64,000 bases of DNA. Origin: Macrosoma leucophasiata (Eukaryota; Arthropoda; Insecta; Lepidoptera; Hedylidae). Where the stretch lies: assembly GCA_036365455.1 (NCBI GenBank), contig JAWQUS010000027.1, positions 10,992,001 through 11,056,000 of the forward strand, given 5' to 3'. A program made the translations under genes and the position numbers. A model generated the notes under the pieces. The model saw only the letters and a list, made by a program, of their open reading frames with translations. It was not told where the DNA came from and did no database searches. This document shows, piece by piece, positions 24,049 to 34,799 of this stretch; the first letter of the stretch is position 1; every line of letters starts with the position of its first letter.

Positions 24049-25839
24049 ATGGATTACCTACAAAATGATCGCAATATTAGCACTGAAATATTTTTCCGAG
24101 AGGATCCAATAGTGCTTACAAAGTTGGGAAAGATAGCCGCCAGAATAGCTTACTACAACTTTGAGTGGCGTTTTATCGTCCTCGTTATGTTCACTGCAAC
24201 GCATTTGCATCCTGTAGAGACATTTTTAAAACATTATAACCAGTTAGTAGTTCTGAAAATGGGAGACCTTGGCTCATCACGGGACGTCGTCATACCACAA
24301 TTTGTGATATTCGCCAAAGGATCATCCGATATATCAAATATACTCCGACAGATTGTTCTTGCAAAATATGATATCACTGGCAAGTTTCTCATTGTTTGTA
24401 CCGCGTTGATGTTCGAGAAATGCGATGAACGAGAAGTATTCGAAACATTATCTGAATTGTATATTGTTAATGTCGTGTATTTGAAAGGTTCCGATGGTGC
24501 AGTTGATCCTGTGGCTTTTTCGTATCATTTTGTTCGTCCAGAGACATGTATCAATAGTGTGCCAGAACGTTTAAATGTGTTTTTAAAAGATAACTACTTG
24601 AAATCGTTGTACCCTGATAAACTGTCTAATCTTCACAGGTGTCCACTTATTATTTCGACATTTGAACAAGCGCCATTTATGTACCTATCTGGCATCCACG
24701 GACCCTCTGGAAGCGACGGAGAAATTTTAAAGCTTGTTACGAATATTATAAATGCCAGCTTAGTTATCAAAACACCTGCTGAAGGAAATTGGGGACATTT
24801 TGAAAACAATAATTGGACGGGATCATTAGGAGACGTATACAATGGAAAGGCACATGGATCCATGTGTTCTCTGCCTCTAACCTCGTATAAGTATGGAAAT
24901 TTTCAAGTATCTTTTGTTTACAATACTATGGATATCGTTTGGGCCGCTAAGCTGCCAGCTGTTGTTTCTTCATGGTCGAGATTGTTGCACCCCTTTAGAA
25001 CTAACGTAAGGATCACCTTACTCTTCCTATTCATCATAATTATTTTCCTGAATAGCTTTCTTAAAACCAATATTTTATGGAAGGTAAGGCAATCTTTAAA
25101 TATTAATCGACCAAAAAGAAATTTGTTTTTCTATGCGTGGATATTGTTCCTCGGCATACCCCTCCACAGGACGTCTAATAATAGATTTTTCCTTATGATT
25201 GTGTTCACTTGGATTTGGTTTTCTTTTATCATGAGAAACAGCTATCAGGCTGCATTAATTAATTCTTTGAAAGATAAAGCCTATGAGAAGTATATAGAAA
25301 GCTTTCAAACCGTTTTACATACTAAGCGTCCATACGGTGGTCTACTGACGTTAAGAGAATACTATTCTCAAGATCGCGATATTTACGATAATTGGACGCC
25401 ATTAAATTATGACGAAGCCTATACTATATTGGAAAAAATATCGAACGGTACATCAGAACATGTGTTAGCTTTCAACAAGGAAATTATTTTGGATTACCTG
25501 ATTAAGAATAACGGCAACAGGCGTCTACAAGTAATAGAGAAGATAATAAATAGTCCTACGGTTATTTATTTCAAAAAATACTCTCCCTTAGCAGCTCCCA
25601 TTAATCATATATTGAGCGCGTCTGTGGAAGCGGGGATGATGGAACTCTGGCGGGGAAGATATCTTAATCACAAAAAGCATTTCTTTCAGCGTTTGAAATC
25701 GTCGAAAACATTGACACTAAAGTTGGAAAATTTGGTTGGTTCGATTATTTTTTTGGGTGCAGGTTGGACAATATCCTTTGTATTTTTTCTAGTAGAAGTA
25801 TACTTTGGAAATATTATCAAAGACACACACAATATTTAG
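24049..25839 (+). CDS. Divergent ionotropic receptor (IR), intronless, 596 aa
   Basis: A paralogue of the gene at 16485 with the same layout and length. Start ATG 24049 (MDYLQNDRNISTEIFF); no upstream in-frame ATG was seen. S1 region ~195-315 with PLIISTFEQAPFMYL, SGSDGEILKL and NWTGSLGDVY aligning with PLTVSTFVQTPYM, SGADGDLLKV and TWSGSLADVL in the first. M1 ~320-340 (VRITLLFLFIIIIFLNSFL), pore loop ~355-372, M2 ~379-408 (IVFTWIWFSFIMRNSYQAAL), S2 with INSPTVIYFKKYSPLAAPIN (the first has ISPTQIFFKKFSPLKRPIN), M3 ~561-587 (IFLGAGWTISFVFFLVEVYF). Full-length and without stops, so likely functional. Ligand unknown; probably a gustatory or chemosensory channel that needs a co-receptor. Confidence 0.9.
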   Translation: MDYLQNDRNISTEIFFREDPIVLTKLGKIAARIAYYNFEWRFIVLVMFTATHLHPVETFLKHYNQLVVLKMGDLGSSRDVVIPQFVIFAKGSSDISNILRQIVLAKYDITGKFLIVCTALMFEKCDEREVFETLSELYIVNVVYLKGSDGAVDPVAFSYHFVRPETCINSVPERLNVFLKDNYLKSLYPDKLSNLHRCPLIISTFEQAPFMYLSGIHGPSGSDGEILKLVTNIINASLVIKTPAEGNWGHFENNNWTGSLGDVYNGKAHGSMCSLPLTSYKYGNFQVSFVYNTMDIVWAAKLPAVVSSWSRLLHPFRTNVRITLLFLFIIIIFLNSFLKTNILWKVRQSLNINRPKRNLFFYAWILFLGIPLHRTSNNRFFLMIVFTWIWFSFIMRNSYQAALINSLKDKAYEKYIESFQTVLHTKRPYGGLLTLREYYSQDRDIYDNWTPLNYDEAYTILEKISNGTSEHVLAFNKEIILDYLIKNNGNRRLQVIEKIINSPTVIYFKKYSPLAAPINHILSASVEAGMMELWRGRYLNHKKHFFQRLKSSKTLTLKLENLVGSIIFLGAGWTISFVFFLVEVYFGNIIKDTHNI

Positions 25840-25966
25840 TTACTTATCTTTGTTAGAGGTAGTCTACAATACTACCCACAGGAGTAGTTTACAATCAACA
25901 CAAGTCATAGGTATAACATCCATGAAATGTGCATGAAATCAACATACCTACTGTTAATCTATACTT

Positions 25967-26148
25967 CTATACTAATATTTTAAAGAGGAATTATTTGTGT
26001 TTTTGTATGTATGTTTGTAACGTTTTCACACAAAAACTACTTAACCGTTTTCAAAAATTCTTTCACCATTAGAAAGCTGCATCTTTTTTGAGTGACACAA
26101 CCTATTACATTCATTGCACTCGAGCGAAGCCGAGGCGAGCTGCTAGTA
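25967..26148 (+). repeat. Short interspersed element, degraded
   Basis: Starts CTATACTTCTATACTAATAT, contains AAAACTACTTAACCGTTTTC and ends CGAGCGAAGCCGAGGCGAG plus CTGCTAGTA, the decayed form of the CGGGCGAAGCCGCGGGC end. Just downstream of the second IR gene. Confidence 0.65.
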
Positions 26149-26261
26149 TTTAATAATGTAAATGTAGGTATACGTTGCCTTTTTGTTTGCATTTTGGTTT
26201 CATTTGCATTTTGTCACTAAGTTTATGCCACTTCATGTAAGTACATTTTAGGACCTTAGTA

Positions 26262-26626
26262 TTGAATGATGCAAAAATCTTATCTATGCATATAATATAA
26301 ACAATCCAATGGCCTATCCAGACTCTCGCTAGCCGCTTCCTAGAGGCTCTCTGCACGAGTATTGGCGAGCAGAGGCTAGCCATTCACACACTCGATTTAT
26401 TCAGTTGCCAGTTGATTAATTTACTTCCCCTACCCACTCGCGTCCAAGAATCGACACAAAGCGGAGCGACAGCAAGGCGAGGCGAGGGAAGACGAGGGGA
26501 GACGAGCGCACCGACCACGTCCGCGTTCCCTCCTGTAACCTCGGTGGAGAGTCTGGATGGGGCATAATAACAAATTTTCGTTATTAGATTATGTTTTATT
26601 GCATAGATTTTTGCATCATTCAATGC
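26262..26626. mobile_element. Non-autonomous inverted-repeat element
   Basis: Outer arms TTGAATGATGCAAAAATCTT and its complement GATTTTTGCATCATTCAA (26609-26626). A second inner inverted pair is CCTATCCAGACTCTC (about 26312) and GAGAGTCTGGATGGG (about 26546). The core (26330-26540) is GC-rich, with GGCGAGGCGAGGGAAGACGA. About 365 bp, MITE-like. Open frames inside are by-products. Confidence 0.7.
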
Positions 26627-26944
26627 TTCAAATTCAAACTATTCCCAATCAAAATTATCCATTACCAATAGCATCGACAGGTACCTAACAATGTCAATGC
26701 TGTCGTTATTTAAAAAACATCATAATAAATATACGATTATTAAAACATATCTATATAATAATGCAGTGATATAAACACATATAAATTGGTCTTAACTGTT
26801 ACTTCCTAACTCAGCATTATGCAAATTGTGAGACAAGCAGTGCTGGTCTTCCGTTACATTTTTTTTTACGTTTACGTCATAAGCGGCTATGCGTCATAAA
26901 ATATTAAAAACAAAGAAAAATAATTTTAAGTGTATTATAAATTG

Positions 26945-27853
26945 CACTTATCTATACTTATAATAAAACTGTAGAAGTGTAAATTCTGTACATTAAAAAT
27001 ATTTAAAAAATAAATACCAGGGGATGTTACTTGATCGATACCGAACCCAAATATGTGATTAGAAAAAAATTTGTCTGTCTGTCTGTTTGTTCAAGCATCA
27101 CAGAAAAACTACCGGTCCGATTACAATGAAACATGGTATCCCGGAAAAATGTCTGTTTGTCTGTGTGTTTGTTCACGCTAATATCAGAAACGGCTTATTC
27201 GATTTGCGAATTTCACTAATATATTGTGGTAAGTTTCACTTAACATTTAGTGTTTGTTTCATGTGAATCGGTTCAGAAATAAAAAAGTTATGTCAATTGA
27301 AATAATCATATCGAACATTTTTAAGCCATTCTGTATCTTAGTTCTATCTTTTAGGGGGTATCGTAACTAAAAGGTAAAAATGTACGGATAACTAATCCTC
27401 CGCCGTCTGTCTGTCTGTCCGTCCGTCCGTCTGTCATCAGCCTGTATCTTTAATAGTGATAGCTAGAAAGCTAACATTTACACAAATTATGTATTTCTGA
27501 TACCGCTATAAGGACATAAATAATACTTTTATCTCCATACATACAAAAAAGTAGAATTGGAGTATATCCGACTTTGAGGGGACTTCCACGGATAGGTAGC
27601 TGATGTAATAAGGAGTAACTTAGGCTACTTTTATCTCCATACAACTATACATTATGTATGTGTAAATACATACCTACAAACAAATAAATAGAATTTGAGT
27701 GTCACCGATTTTGACGGGACTTTCACTGACAGATAGCTGATGTAATAAGGAGTAACTTAGGCTACTTTAATACTAGCTGCGCCCACACTTCGTCCGGGTA
27801 CTGAACAAACATATTTTTTCTCACGTGGACGAAGTCGCGGGCACAGCTAGTTA
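26945..27853 (+). repeat. Long interspersed repeat L, copy 1
   Basis: About 900 bp starting TATCTATACTTATAATAAAA and CTGTAGAAGTGTAAATTCTG, with TGTCTGTCTGTTTGTTCAAG, two internal AGTAACTTAGGCTACTTT segments, and ending TGGACGAAGTCGCGGGCACA followed by GCTAGT. The reverse-strand copy at 52154-54802 has the same blocks in reverse order; a shorter copy is at 49210-49700. Confidence 0.8.
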
Positions 27854-29233
27854 TAATTAATTTTATATCACTCGCAGATGAAATTAACGATTAAAGAAAT
27901 TTAACATAGGTAGAACAATGAAATAGGTAATTCAAATTCCTATAATTTTTAAAATCGTAGAATTTGTGTAACTTATTTTACAATACAGGTACAAAGCTGT
28001 CTTATTCGGAACCGATTGAACTTTGTTGACACAATAAATGTATGAATGTTCTATTATACATAATACAATAACACAAGAATTCGTTTTATTTCAACCATTT
28101 AATAATTACATTAAAAGAAAAATGCTTAACGATATTGCAGACATTTAAAAAATATTTTGAGTGTCTTGTTGGCACGCTCATTTTACATGAATAACATTAT
28201 TTTTTATGCGACATTGCAGAGACGCCAGAATCTGTTGGCAAGTATCTGATATCAAAAATCTCAACAGATTTATTTCACCGATCTTATAACCATCCTTCGA
28301 TTTCTGTTTTCTCTATAGTAGGCACCTGTACCTAGTCTCTTTTTGGTTAAAACATTTCAGTAGTTGCCTGTATAGGTGTTTATTTTGAGAGATTAATTAG
28401 CCTTTAATGTTTTTAAATTTATGTACCTATATCTTTTATATAAATTTAACGAAATATAAAAAAATACCATATCTCAAAAATCATGATTTTTGAGTTAGCA
28501 AAAATGCGCACTATTTGCTGTAAAAACTGTCATTTTTATAAGCTGTATAGTAAGCGGTAGAGGCGGCGTGGATGGACGGTAAGGGTATTTTGAACCAAAA
28601 TATTATTTGTTTAAATCACTCTTGATCTAGGCTATTTGCGTTTCTAATCACGTAAGTAGGGAACCCTCAGTCTTATAAAATAAAGGTAAGAAACTGATTT
28701 TCCAATCGACAGCGGGGAACCGGTAAGGTTCATTTTAACAACCCCAGAGTGAGTTAGGAAGGAAGGCGGTAGTAGTTGGTAGGGTTGTGTATTTTACCGT
28801 AGCAATAATGTCAAGAAACGGAATCCACGCGGGTGAAGTCGCGGGTAACAGTATTACACAATACCCTATTTTAACCATCTCATCACAGGCACACAAGAAA
28901 TACCCTCCTCATATTTCTAGTTTAGTATTTGTTTAGTAGTTATAACAACATGAAATTACGTAAACTTGAGTGGCGACGAAATAGGAAGGAAGTTAATGGT
29001 CTCTCTGTCATAAAAATAATGCATTTGGCTAACTTCCGAACTGGAATGCGTAATGGGTCATGGTGCTAATGCTTGCATTACAAAATGCTTGGCAACAGGC
29101 ACTAGCTAACAATAGAACTGTTTCAGTATTTACCTAAAGGACAAAGTCCACGTTGGGCTCGCACCTTGTACACTACTTATATCGAAAGATAGAAAAGAAT
29201 ACGTAAAATCATGGAAAAAATAATTAGAAATGT
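27854..29233. other. Intergenic, no gene seen
   Basis: AT-rich. A 22-bp perfect palindrome CTCAAAAATCATGATTTTTG (continuing AG) is at 28473-28494. A fragment of a CGCGGGTGAAGTCGCGGGTA end lies at about 28825-28850. Confidence 0.4.
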
Positions 29234-29275
29234 TGTAGAAATTAAAATTGCGGATTTTCTCGCGTATACAACCGC
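29234..29275 (+). repeat. Half copy of MITE P end
   Basis: GTAGAAATTAAAATTGCGGA through TCTCGCGTATACAAC matches the left end of the MITE at 34531. It abuts the 5' side of the LINE, either as an interrupted MITE or as a piece picked up by the LINE. Confidence 0.6.
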
Positions 29276-29516
29276 GTTGTCGCACACGGCTACTAACGCG
29301 TAAGCGACACGAAATACACGACGCTTACGCTCTTTTTTCAAAACCCCGGCGATAACAAATTAACAATCATGCGAAACTGTTTGGCGTGCAATAAGCAAAT
29401 TAATATCGGAGAAATTATAGAATGCGTAAAATGATACAACATATTATAGAAGCAAACTACATGACTTACAAAGACTGTGGGTCTGTCCAGAATGTGATAG
29501 AATAACGAGAAGAGGC

Positions 29517-30687
29517 GTGAAAGGGGATGATACTCCACTACGACCCCAGAGGTGCTCATTAAATGATACGACGATGTCTGTAGATGAGCAATTGAACGAA
29601 GATATAAGCTTATTGGGCGACACAGTCAACAAAGACTGCGATCAGTCTAGTAGGGCCGCTACAATAAACTCTGTTGCCAATTCAATCACTCTAGAGCAAA
29701 TGAAACAGTTACTTGCAAAAAATACGCAATCTATCCTCCAAGAAATGAGTAATATGAAGTCCACATTGCGAAAAGAAATATCAACAGTCATTACCAACCT
29801 GAAGGACGATCTCTTAGGTCGCACAAATACGCTAAGTACTGAACAAGACAAAATAAAAGAGCAAATACAGCAAATGAATTCGAAAATAAAGCGCTTAGAA
29901 AATGAGAAAACCTTACTTCAAAACCGAATAACCGCGCTGCAACAACAACAGATGCCTACACCCGGACTAAGCCTTGACTATGATCTCCCAAGAAAAATAG
30001 TCCTGTATGGATTAGAAGAATACTATAATGAGAACGACTACGAGCTACATACACGAGTTGTCCAGACTTTCCTAGACATAATGGACATCAATCTGACTGG
30101 ATACATCGAAGACGTAAAACGATTAGGCAGAAGAGGAAATAGAAGACCGCTAGTAATAGAGCTGTAGCGTCCACTACATTAAGGCGCCAACTAGTGGAAT
30201 ACAATGAAACCTTACAGTACTTGTCTAGTACGATAGATGGCGTGCAGTCAAATTACATCGCACATACGAAGATTTCACAAGAGTTGGCTTATATACAACT
30301 TCCCAACGTCAATCGTTGGGCCGCGGCCCGCCAGGCGCTATCACTTCGCCTGGTCGGAGGATCCTCCCTTTTTGCCGGAGGATCCTCCCTTTTTGCCGGA
30401 GGAACACTTCCACCCGTTCCTCCACAGAGCTATTGAGCAAAAGAATGCGAAACTATATATTACAGAATGGACGGTTATTCAAAAGCACTAGATTGGCGGT
30501 CTCCGAATGTTTAAATGGATCTCAAACACAGGAAAGGAAAAGACTACAACAGATCTTGAAAGAAGAAAGAGGAAATGGAAGGCATGCAGTGATACGAAAC
30601 AATAAGCTGTACTTAGATGGAATTGAGTACAAACAACCACAATCAAACATACAATCATCAAACGAACCACCGATACTAGAGCAATAA
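29517..30687 (+). pseudogene. LINE ORF1, broken
   Basis: First open part to the stop at 30165. It has a long coiled coil (from about 29690, with LEQMKQLLAKNTQSILQEMS and KEQIQQMNSKIKRLENEKTL) followed by an RRM/esterase-type core (KIVLYGLEEYYNENDYELHT ... VKRLGRRGNRRPLVIEL), as in ORF1 proteins of CR1/jockey elements. After the stop and a frameshift, the conserved ORF1 end returns in another frame (about 30440-30687) with NGSQTQERKRLQQILKEERG and HAVIRNNKLYLDG. Between them lies a foreign-looking GC-rich stretch (30305-30435). Confidence 0.8.
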
Positions 30688-30872
30688 AATATTCCCCCTT
30701 TATATAAAGATGATACAGAAGAAAAGTCTCATAACATAAACCGGGAACACTCTACCAGTTCCTTTCGAAAGTAGCTATTGAATACTCTTTCAAAATGTTC
30801 AGAGCCTGAATAATAAAATACATACCTATATTAGAAAGCTATTTATCTGATAACCACATAAATGCATTATGT

Positions 30873-31289
30873 TTGTCGGAAACGTGGTTGAAAAATGAAC
30901 AACAGGAGTGTACACATGTGGATGGTTATATCTTTGCAGCCTCTTTTAATCGTAGTCTTCGAAGAGGCGGTGGAGTAGCTATACTCCTACCCGACAGCGT
31001 TCAATACAAGGAGAGGAAAGAATTTTCGGAAATGTCTACAGAGTATGTCGTGGAATGCTGTGCTGTAGAAATATTAGATCCTAAAATATTACTAATTGAA
31101 ATATACAGAGCGGACCGCGAGATTGATAAATTTTATAACGTTGTTAATAAGTTACTTGGAAAAATAAAATTAGCCTACCTTTATTACCACGTGATAATAG
31201 GAGGTGATTTTAACATCAACAATACCAAAAACTCCGCGGATTACAATAAATTAAAAAACCTCTTTCTTGAATGTAACTTAATCAATTAA
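30873..31289 (+). pseudogene. LINE ORF2 endonuclease remnant
   Basis: APE-type endonuclease: SETWLKNEQ, RRGGGVAILLPDSV, and GGDFNINN, the catalytic GDFN motif. The frame stops at 31287-31289 after ECNLIN. Downstream, about 31370, another frame gives the SDHKC motif (normally SDH) of the same domain, so a stop and a shift interrupt it. Confidence 0.8.
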
Positions 31290-31479
31290 TACACACATAT
31301 ACTAGAGTTACACACAACACGTCTACATGCATAGACCTTTTATTCCCAATCTCAAAAAATAATAACGTCATTGTTGAAGATCTCGGGCTTTCTGACCACA
31401 AATGCCTATTATATAGTTTTAATAAAAAATACAAAGAACCACAAAAATCGCAATTTATTTAGAAAAGATTATTCTCAGA

Positions 31480-32500
31480 AAATAATCTACAACTAATTGA
31501 ACAAGAAATAAGCAGGGTAAATTGGAATTCTATTATTAAAAAAGAAAATAATATAAATATAAATTACAATAACTTCGAAAAAAAATTAATGGATATTTAT
31601 ATAATTGTATACCAATAAAACGTATAAAATTGAATAAAACAAAGAATAAATCATGGTTAACGCGCGGTTTAAAAAAGTCTTGTTGCAATAAAAGATCATT
31701 GAAAATCCTTGTAACCCAATCAAATAATCAAATCTTGAAAACTAATTTTAGCTTATATAAAAAAATACTTAAAAAATTGTAAAAACATCAAAAAGAGTCT
31801 TACACTAAATCGATGAAAAATGCTAAAAATAAAACAAAATTCATGTGGAATATAATAAATACTGTAACCGGGAAAAATAAAAAATTCCAAAAAGAGAATC
31901 TAAAATTACACGTAGAAGATTTTGAATGTAGCGACCCCGTACGTAACGTAAATAAACTAAATGAATATTTCGGGAGATCCGGCTCGTTCGTGTACTACAA
32001 CGAATTCGCCAGTAGGTATAACATCGCCTACAAGCTCACTTAACTCAATGTACTTGAGTACTACCACAAATCGAGAGGTACAGAAGGCGATTGGTGAGCT
32101 GCCGAATAAATATAGCTACGGCGTAGACGAAATTCCCCCAGTTTTAATAAAACTTGCTGTAGCGAAGTAATACGTCCACTTGTAACGCTTATAAACCAAT
32201 CTTTTGATAATGAGACATTTCCTGAGAAACTTAAAATAGCAAAAATAAGATCAATATTAGAAAAGGGCGGTAAGGCTCATGATATAACGCAATATAGACC
32301 TATAGCTTTACTTCCATCGATATCCAAAATTATAGAAAAAATAATGGCGAGACGAGTGTATAAATTCTTTGAAAAATACCAACTAATACATAAAAATCAA
32401 CACGGTTTTCGAATAAATCATTCGACAACCCATGCAGTATACGAGTACATCCAGGAAGTTTTTAATATAATACGAGATAAAGCATACGGGGTGCAAAGGG
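31480..32500 (+). pseudogene. LINE ORF2 linker and partial RT
   Basis: Broken frames. 31813-32043 includes KNKTKFMWNIINTVTGKNKK and KLNEYF, the linker before RT. Around 32075-32165 come EVQKAIGELPNKYSYGVDEI and PPVLIKLA (RT block with the S-G-D-EIP motif). Around 32220-32490 come FPEKLKIAKIRSI, YRPIALLPSISKIIEKIMAR and NQHGFRINHSTTHAVYEY. The FADD box would come next and is missing. Confidence 0.8.
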
Positions 32501-32591
32501 TGGAAAGCATACCTATATATTAACCATGCCGAGAAAGTGGTGAAATAAATTAATAAAATGTTTATTGGAAGAATTTAGAAAATTGACGATT

Positions 32592-32776
32592 TGGTTAGTC
32601 CAGTGGTGTGAGACGACCGATTGACTCGAAGGGTCGCGGGTTCGATCCCCGCACCGGGACATATGTTTGCATGGCCTACAGGTATTAGTTTCGGGTCTGG
32701 ATGTTAGTGTGTAATTGTTATGCGTGTACAACGACGCCCGCGATACAGCTTTATTTATACCTAGTGTAAGCTGTAT
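32592..32776 (+). repeat. tRNA-derived SINE
   Basis: Plus strand: head TTGGTTAGTCCAGTGGTGTG ... GGTTCGATCCCCGCACCGGG, then TGCATGGCCTACAGGTATTA and a tail with ACAGCTTTATTTATACCTAG. Same family as 38571. Good box A/B-like sequence, but the anticodon arm is not convincing as a real tRNA. Confidence 0.85.
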
Positions 32777-32856
32777 AAAAAAAAGAATTCGACACTTACC
32801 ATTTGTTTTACTTCGACGAAAAATTACATCGACTGGGCTTAAAAGCAAAACACTGT

Positions 32857-33695
32857 TTTATATTACTTCGCATTAACACATGCTTGTGAAATATATTTTT
32901 ATTTTTAAAGAAAAATGGAAAGAAAAATTTGACTTCCGGCGAGACTCGAACTCGCGACCTACTGGGAATCTAGTCCAGCCGCTCTTCCAATTGAGCTACT
33001 GAAGCCCTGCCCGATTTGTCAAATCTTTCCTTCACATCTATTGCATTGCTTTATGGTAGCAGCAGCGCCATCTATTACCAACTATGCTAGTTAGGCAACC
33101 GATATAATAGACTTTTCAGTTTATTGAATATCGTAAAGAAGTCGCTTTTACCCTTAATAATTGTTTTATATTATTTCGCATTAACACATGCTTGTGAAAT
33201 ATATTTTTATTTTTAAAGAAAAATGGAAAGAAAAATTTGACTTCAGGCGAGACTCGAACTCGCTCGATTTGTCAAATCTTTCCTTCACATCTATTGCATC
33301 GGGCAGGGCTTCAGTAGCTCAATTGGAAGAGCGGCTGGACTAGATTCCCAATAGGTCGCGAGTTCGAGTCTCGCCTGAAGTCAAATTTTTCTTTCCATTT
33401 TTCTTTAAAAATAAAAATATATTTCACAAGCATGTGTTAATGCGAAATAATATAAAACAATTATTAAGGGTAAAAGCGACTTCTTCACGATATTCAATAA
33501 ACTGAAAAGTCTATTATATCGGTTGCCTAACTAGCATAGTTGGTAATAGATGGCGCTGCTGCTACCATAAAGCAATGCAATAGACGTGAAGGAAAGATTT
33601 GACAAATCGGGCAGGGCTTCAGTAGCTCAATTGGAAGAGCGGCTGGACTAGATTCCCAGTAGGTCGCGAGTTCGAGTCTCGCCTGAAGTCAATAT
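32857..33695. repeat. Large fold-back of a tRNA-like element
   Basis: Near-perfect inverted arms 32931-33264 and 33357-33691 (about 335 bp each) around a ~90-base centre. Each arm has, at its outer end, a tRNA-like sequence (GCTTCAGTAGCTCAATTGG ... GAGTTCGAGTCTCGCCTGAA) and a ~270-bp body with GGTAATAGATGGCGCTGCTG and CATGTGTTAATGCGAAATAA. The tRNA-like part has acceptor, D and T arms that pair, but a poor anticodon stem. The tRNA-like head occurs three times complete (32937-33008 minus; 33305-33385 plus; 33612-33690 plus) and once in part (33240-33264 minus). Confidence 0.88.
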
Positions 33696-33699
33696 TTCA

Positions 33700-34530
33700 A
33701 AAGTGCGGTAGGTAGGTAGGTACTTAATTCTAGGATCATGATTAGATTTATGCGTTTGAAATTAAAAGTGAATTTGATAGCGTTTTTATAAATAAAAACC
33801 TCTAACTCCCACTAGAGTGATTCCTTAGCTATAGGTATATATCCAAATCAGCTTCATCATGCTGACGGAGGTAGATTAGGACCGTCAATTAGTCGCAGTA
33901 TAATAGGTAGGCGTAACAATTCCCCGGTCTTTTTGATATAAGAGCTTGCTACGATTTAAAGTTCCCATTCATTTACTTCATTCAATTACCGAAAAGTATG
34001 AATTTGTGTAGAACTGTATTGAAATAAGTGCCTATAGATAGATCATGTTCGTTTTAAGCTAGAGCTCAAATTAAAGCGCAATTAACAAAACGACTTCCTG
34101 GTAAATACCATTACTACATAGGTAGGTACCACTTACATACGTGGCCTACACAATACAATTGCGCACAATATCTCTACCTGAGTTACATTAAAGTATATGC
34201 ATGGATAATATAGTAGAGAAACGCTGATAATTTTAGGGGTTTCTAATGTGATGTCGTAAACAAACACGTTTGTTTGCGCTTACATTGCAAACGCCCTACG
34301 AGATAGATTAAGAAAATGTACTTTAAATCTATCAGTATTGTTCAGTTAAAAAAGGTTTAAATAAAAGTAAACTGATTTTATCCTTTACTTATTACAAGAA
34401 ATAATAACTTGCTTACGAATCAATTTTAATTAAACGATATCGCATTTAATCCTTATCTAATTAGTTACCTTAAATACATTGTACATGTGAATAACGTCTT
34501 CGCAGGTTTTCGCGCGCGTTTTCATACATT
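33700..34530. other. Intergenic or long-intron sequence
   Basis: AT-rich, nothing recognised. Confidence 0.4.
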
Positions 34531-34712
34531 GTAGAAATTAAACTTGCGGATTTTCTCGCGTATACAACATTCCCAAACTTCTTCTTATACCCGACGATCA
34601 TTGAATTAGTCTGCCCGTGACAACGGTAGCTGGAAAGCGACCGAAACGTCGGATATAACAAGATGTTGTATACCTACGCGAGAAAAGCCGCAAGTTTTAT
34701 TTCTACATTGTA
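34531..34712. mobile_element. MITE P (~180 bp)
   Basis: Terminal inverted repeats of about 38-40 bp: GTAGAAATTAAACTTGCGGA...CGCGTATACAAC at the left and the near complement at the right, where GTATACCTACGCGAGAAAAG includes an extra few bases. The core has CGACCGAAACGTCGGATATA. A half copy of the end is at 29234. Confidence 0.8.
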
Positions 34713-34762
34713 GTGATATTGATCAACAGCACACATGCTTGTAATATAATGAATATTTGCAG

Positions 34763-34788
34763 GGACAGCGGGTGTGGCGGTACCGACG
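34763..34788 (+). CDS. Candidate 26-nt microexon of the Ig gene
   Basis: A short GC-rich block in AT-rich sequence, preceded by TTTGCAG and followed by G|GTGCGT, both good splice signals. It ends one base into a codon, which is the phase needed by the first sure Ig exon at 50528 (starting with two bases AT of a GAT codon). Joined, it would give DSGCGGTD followed by DDPKIID. Only context supports it; it could be chance. The 15.7-kb spacing is plausible for this gene type. Confidence 0.3.
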
Positions 34789-34799
34789 GTGCGTGCCTT

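Larger units (their letters stand above)
29276..32500 (+). mobile_element. Decayed jockey/CR1-like LINE, 3'-truncated
   Basis: Plus-strand remains in normal order: a short zinc-finger-like start (ATG 29369, MRNCLACNKQINIGEIIEC, then a stop), ORF1 with coiled coil, endonuclease, and the first part of the reverse transcriptase. Several frameshifts and stops. The RT breaks off at about 32500, before the catalytic FADD box, and no 3' UTR is seen. Confidence 0.85.

Noticed and set aside
27401..27435. GTCTGTCTGTCC run as a microsatellite locus
   Set aside because: It is a normal internal part of repeat L and of several related elements.
33612..33690. Possible tRNA gene with paired acceptor, D and T arms
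   Set aside because: The anticodon stem has a mismatch and the sequence occurs several times within fold-backs; it is part of a repeat.
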